Source: Thioglobus_B sp964558405 (GTDB taxonomy: Bacteria; Pseudomonadota; Gammaproteobacteria; PS1; Pseudothioglobaceae). Taken from it: a stretch of 64,000 nucleotides of DNA. The notes beneath the pieces were generated by a model. The model was not told the origin of the DNA. It was given only the letters and a program-made list of their open reading frames with translations, and did no database searches. The translations under genes and the position numbers were made by a program. The stretch spans positions 1 to 64,000 of the forward strand of contig CAZLDG010000002.1 of the NCBI GenBank assembly GCA_964558405.1. Direction: 5' to 3'. Positions 63,644-64,000 of the stretch are shown here, in pieces; within the stretch, counting starts at the first letter, position 1, and the number at the start of each line of letters is the position of its first letter.

Positions 63644-64000
63644 ATGCAACACTTTGTGCTTGAAGCTGCACTGAATTATCTGCTGTCACAACAACGCATT
63701 GACATTGGTGCCCTCAGTGGCAAAAAATTACACTTTCAACTAGAGTCACTGCCGCTGGAGATGAACTTCGTCTGCACTGAGCGCAAAATCTACGTACTGT
63801 CCACGCCAATTGACTCGGCTGATGTTGAAATTCAGTTGAAAAAAACCGTGTTCTTCTCTTTGTTTAAAGGCAAGGACGTCAAACAACTGCTCAGAGAAGA
63901 CCAAATCGTCATCAATGGCGATGTGAAAACCGCGCAGCTATTGGTTGACCTATTAGAACAAGTGGACATCGACCCTGAAGAAATCCTATCTACTTATACC
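63644..64000 (+). CDS. ubiJ: Ubiquinone biosynthesis accessory factor UbiJ-like, partial
   Basis: The first 119 codons of an open frame that runs off the window end (MQHFVLEAALNYLLSQQRID...). An SCP2-like lipid-binding fold is suggested by GKKLHFQLESLPLEMNFVC and VVINGDVKTAQ-like IVINGDVKTAQLLVDLLEQ, as in UbiJ. Position 8 bases after ubiE supports the call; ubiB is expected next, beyond the window. Confidence 0.82.
   Translation, partial: MQHFVLEAALNYLLSQQRIDIGALSGKKLHFQLESLPLEMNFVCTERKIYVLSTPIDSADVEIQLKKTVFFSLFKGKDVKQLLREDQIVINGDVKTAQLLVDLLEQVDIDPEEILSTYT

Noticed and set aside
1..64000. CRISPR arrays, insertion sequences, integrases and tRNA genes
   Set aside because: No regularly spaced repeats, no transposase or integrase frames and no tRNA-like T-arm sequence in the short intergenic gaps were found by eye.

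Overview
The window is a dense, mostly housekeeping chromosome segment from a gammaproteobacterium. The best guess is a sulfur oxidiser of the SUP05/Thioglobaceae type. This rests on a sulfide:quinone oxidoreductase, a NarX/NarL-like two-component pair, a cbb3-oxidase-type copper ATPase and gammaproteobacterial gene orders (rpmH-rnpA-yidD-yidC, dsbD-aroQ-accB-accC, atpIBEFHAGDC, dprA-smg-topA, ubiE-ubiJ). The species cannot be fixed from the sequence alone; only 29 bases of the 16S rRNA gene are present.

Layout. Positions 1-374 hold the 5' end of a 16S rRNA gene on the minus strand, with leader, boxA and two tandem promoters. Upstream on the same strand lie a rhodanese, a NarL-type regulator, a NarX-type kinase, mnmE and gshA (0.4-5.9 kb). 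A divergent promoter serves a MutT-ThiE fusion, and comF/yaaA converge on it. At 8.4-12.9 kb is gltB with a terminator, then a small lipoprotein and folA (minus), and maf-mfd (plus). From 17.7 to 24 kb the minus strand carries a MASE1-only membrane protein, a small winged-helix protein, a PfkB kinase, ispH-fkpB-accD-trpA-hemE and rpmE. A ccoI-type ATPase follows, then a secreted protein of unknown function, glmU and an MFS transporter on the plus strand. trpB-trpF with two unknown genes and topA-smg-dprA occupy 29.8-36.5 kb (minus). rpmH-rnpA-yidD-yidC-tauD-like-ampD-kdsC-ogt-like runs on the plus strand to 41.1 kb and meets the nine-gene ATP synthase operon (minus, 41.1-47.8 kb). Then come sqr (plus), recN-nadK (minus), grpE (plus), a solitary AT-rich DUF262/DUF1524 gene (minus) and adk (plus). 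The right end is a plus-strand run dsbD-aroQ-accB-accC-argC-erpA-gltA-ubiE-ubiJ, with ubiJ cut by the window edge.

How the genes work together. The energy genes (sqr, ATP synthase, ccoI, ubiE/ubiJ) fit sulfide-driven quinone reduction and proton-coupled ATP synthesis. The redox/thiol genes (gshA, dsbD, rhodanese, erpA) fit the same lifestyle. Biosynthesis is represented by trpABF, argC, aroQ, gltB, accBCD, hemE and ispH.

No clear multi-gene undescribed system is visible. The items most worth a second look are the solitary DUF262/DUF1524 restriction-like gene; the unknown 60-aa/233-aa pair ahead of trpF with a perfect palindrome at its predicted promoter; the NarX-like kinase that lacks a periplasmic sensor but has a cysteine quartet; the MASE1-only protein; and face-to-face promoter palindromes at two divergent junctions. 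One assembly problem is certain: a 100-N gap in dsbD is flanked by identical 55-bp copies, so the gene is really continuous.
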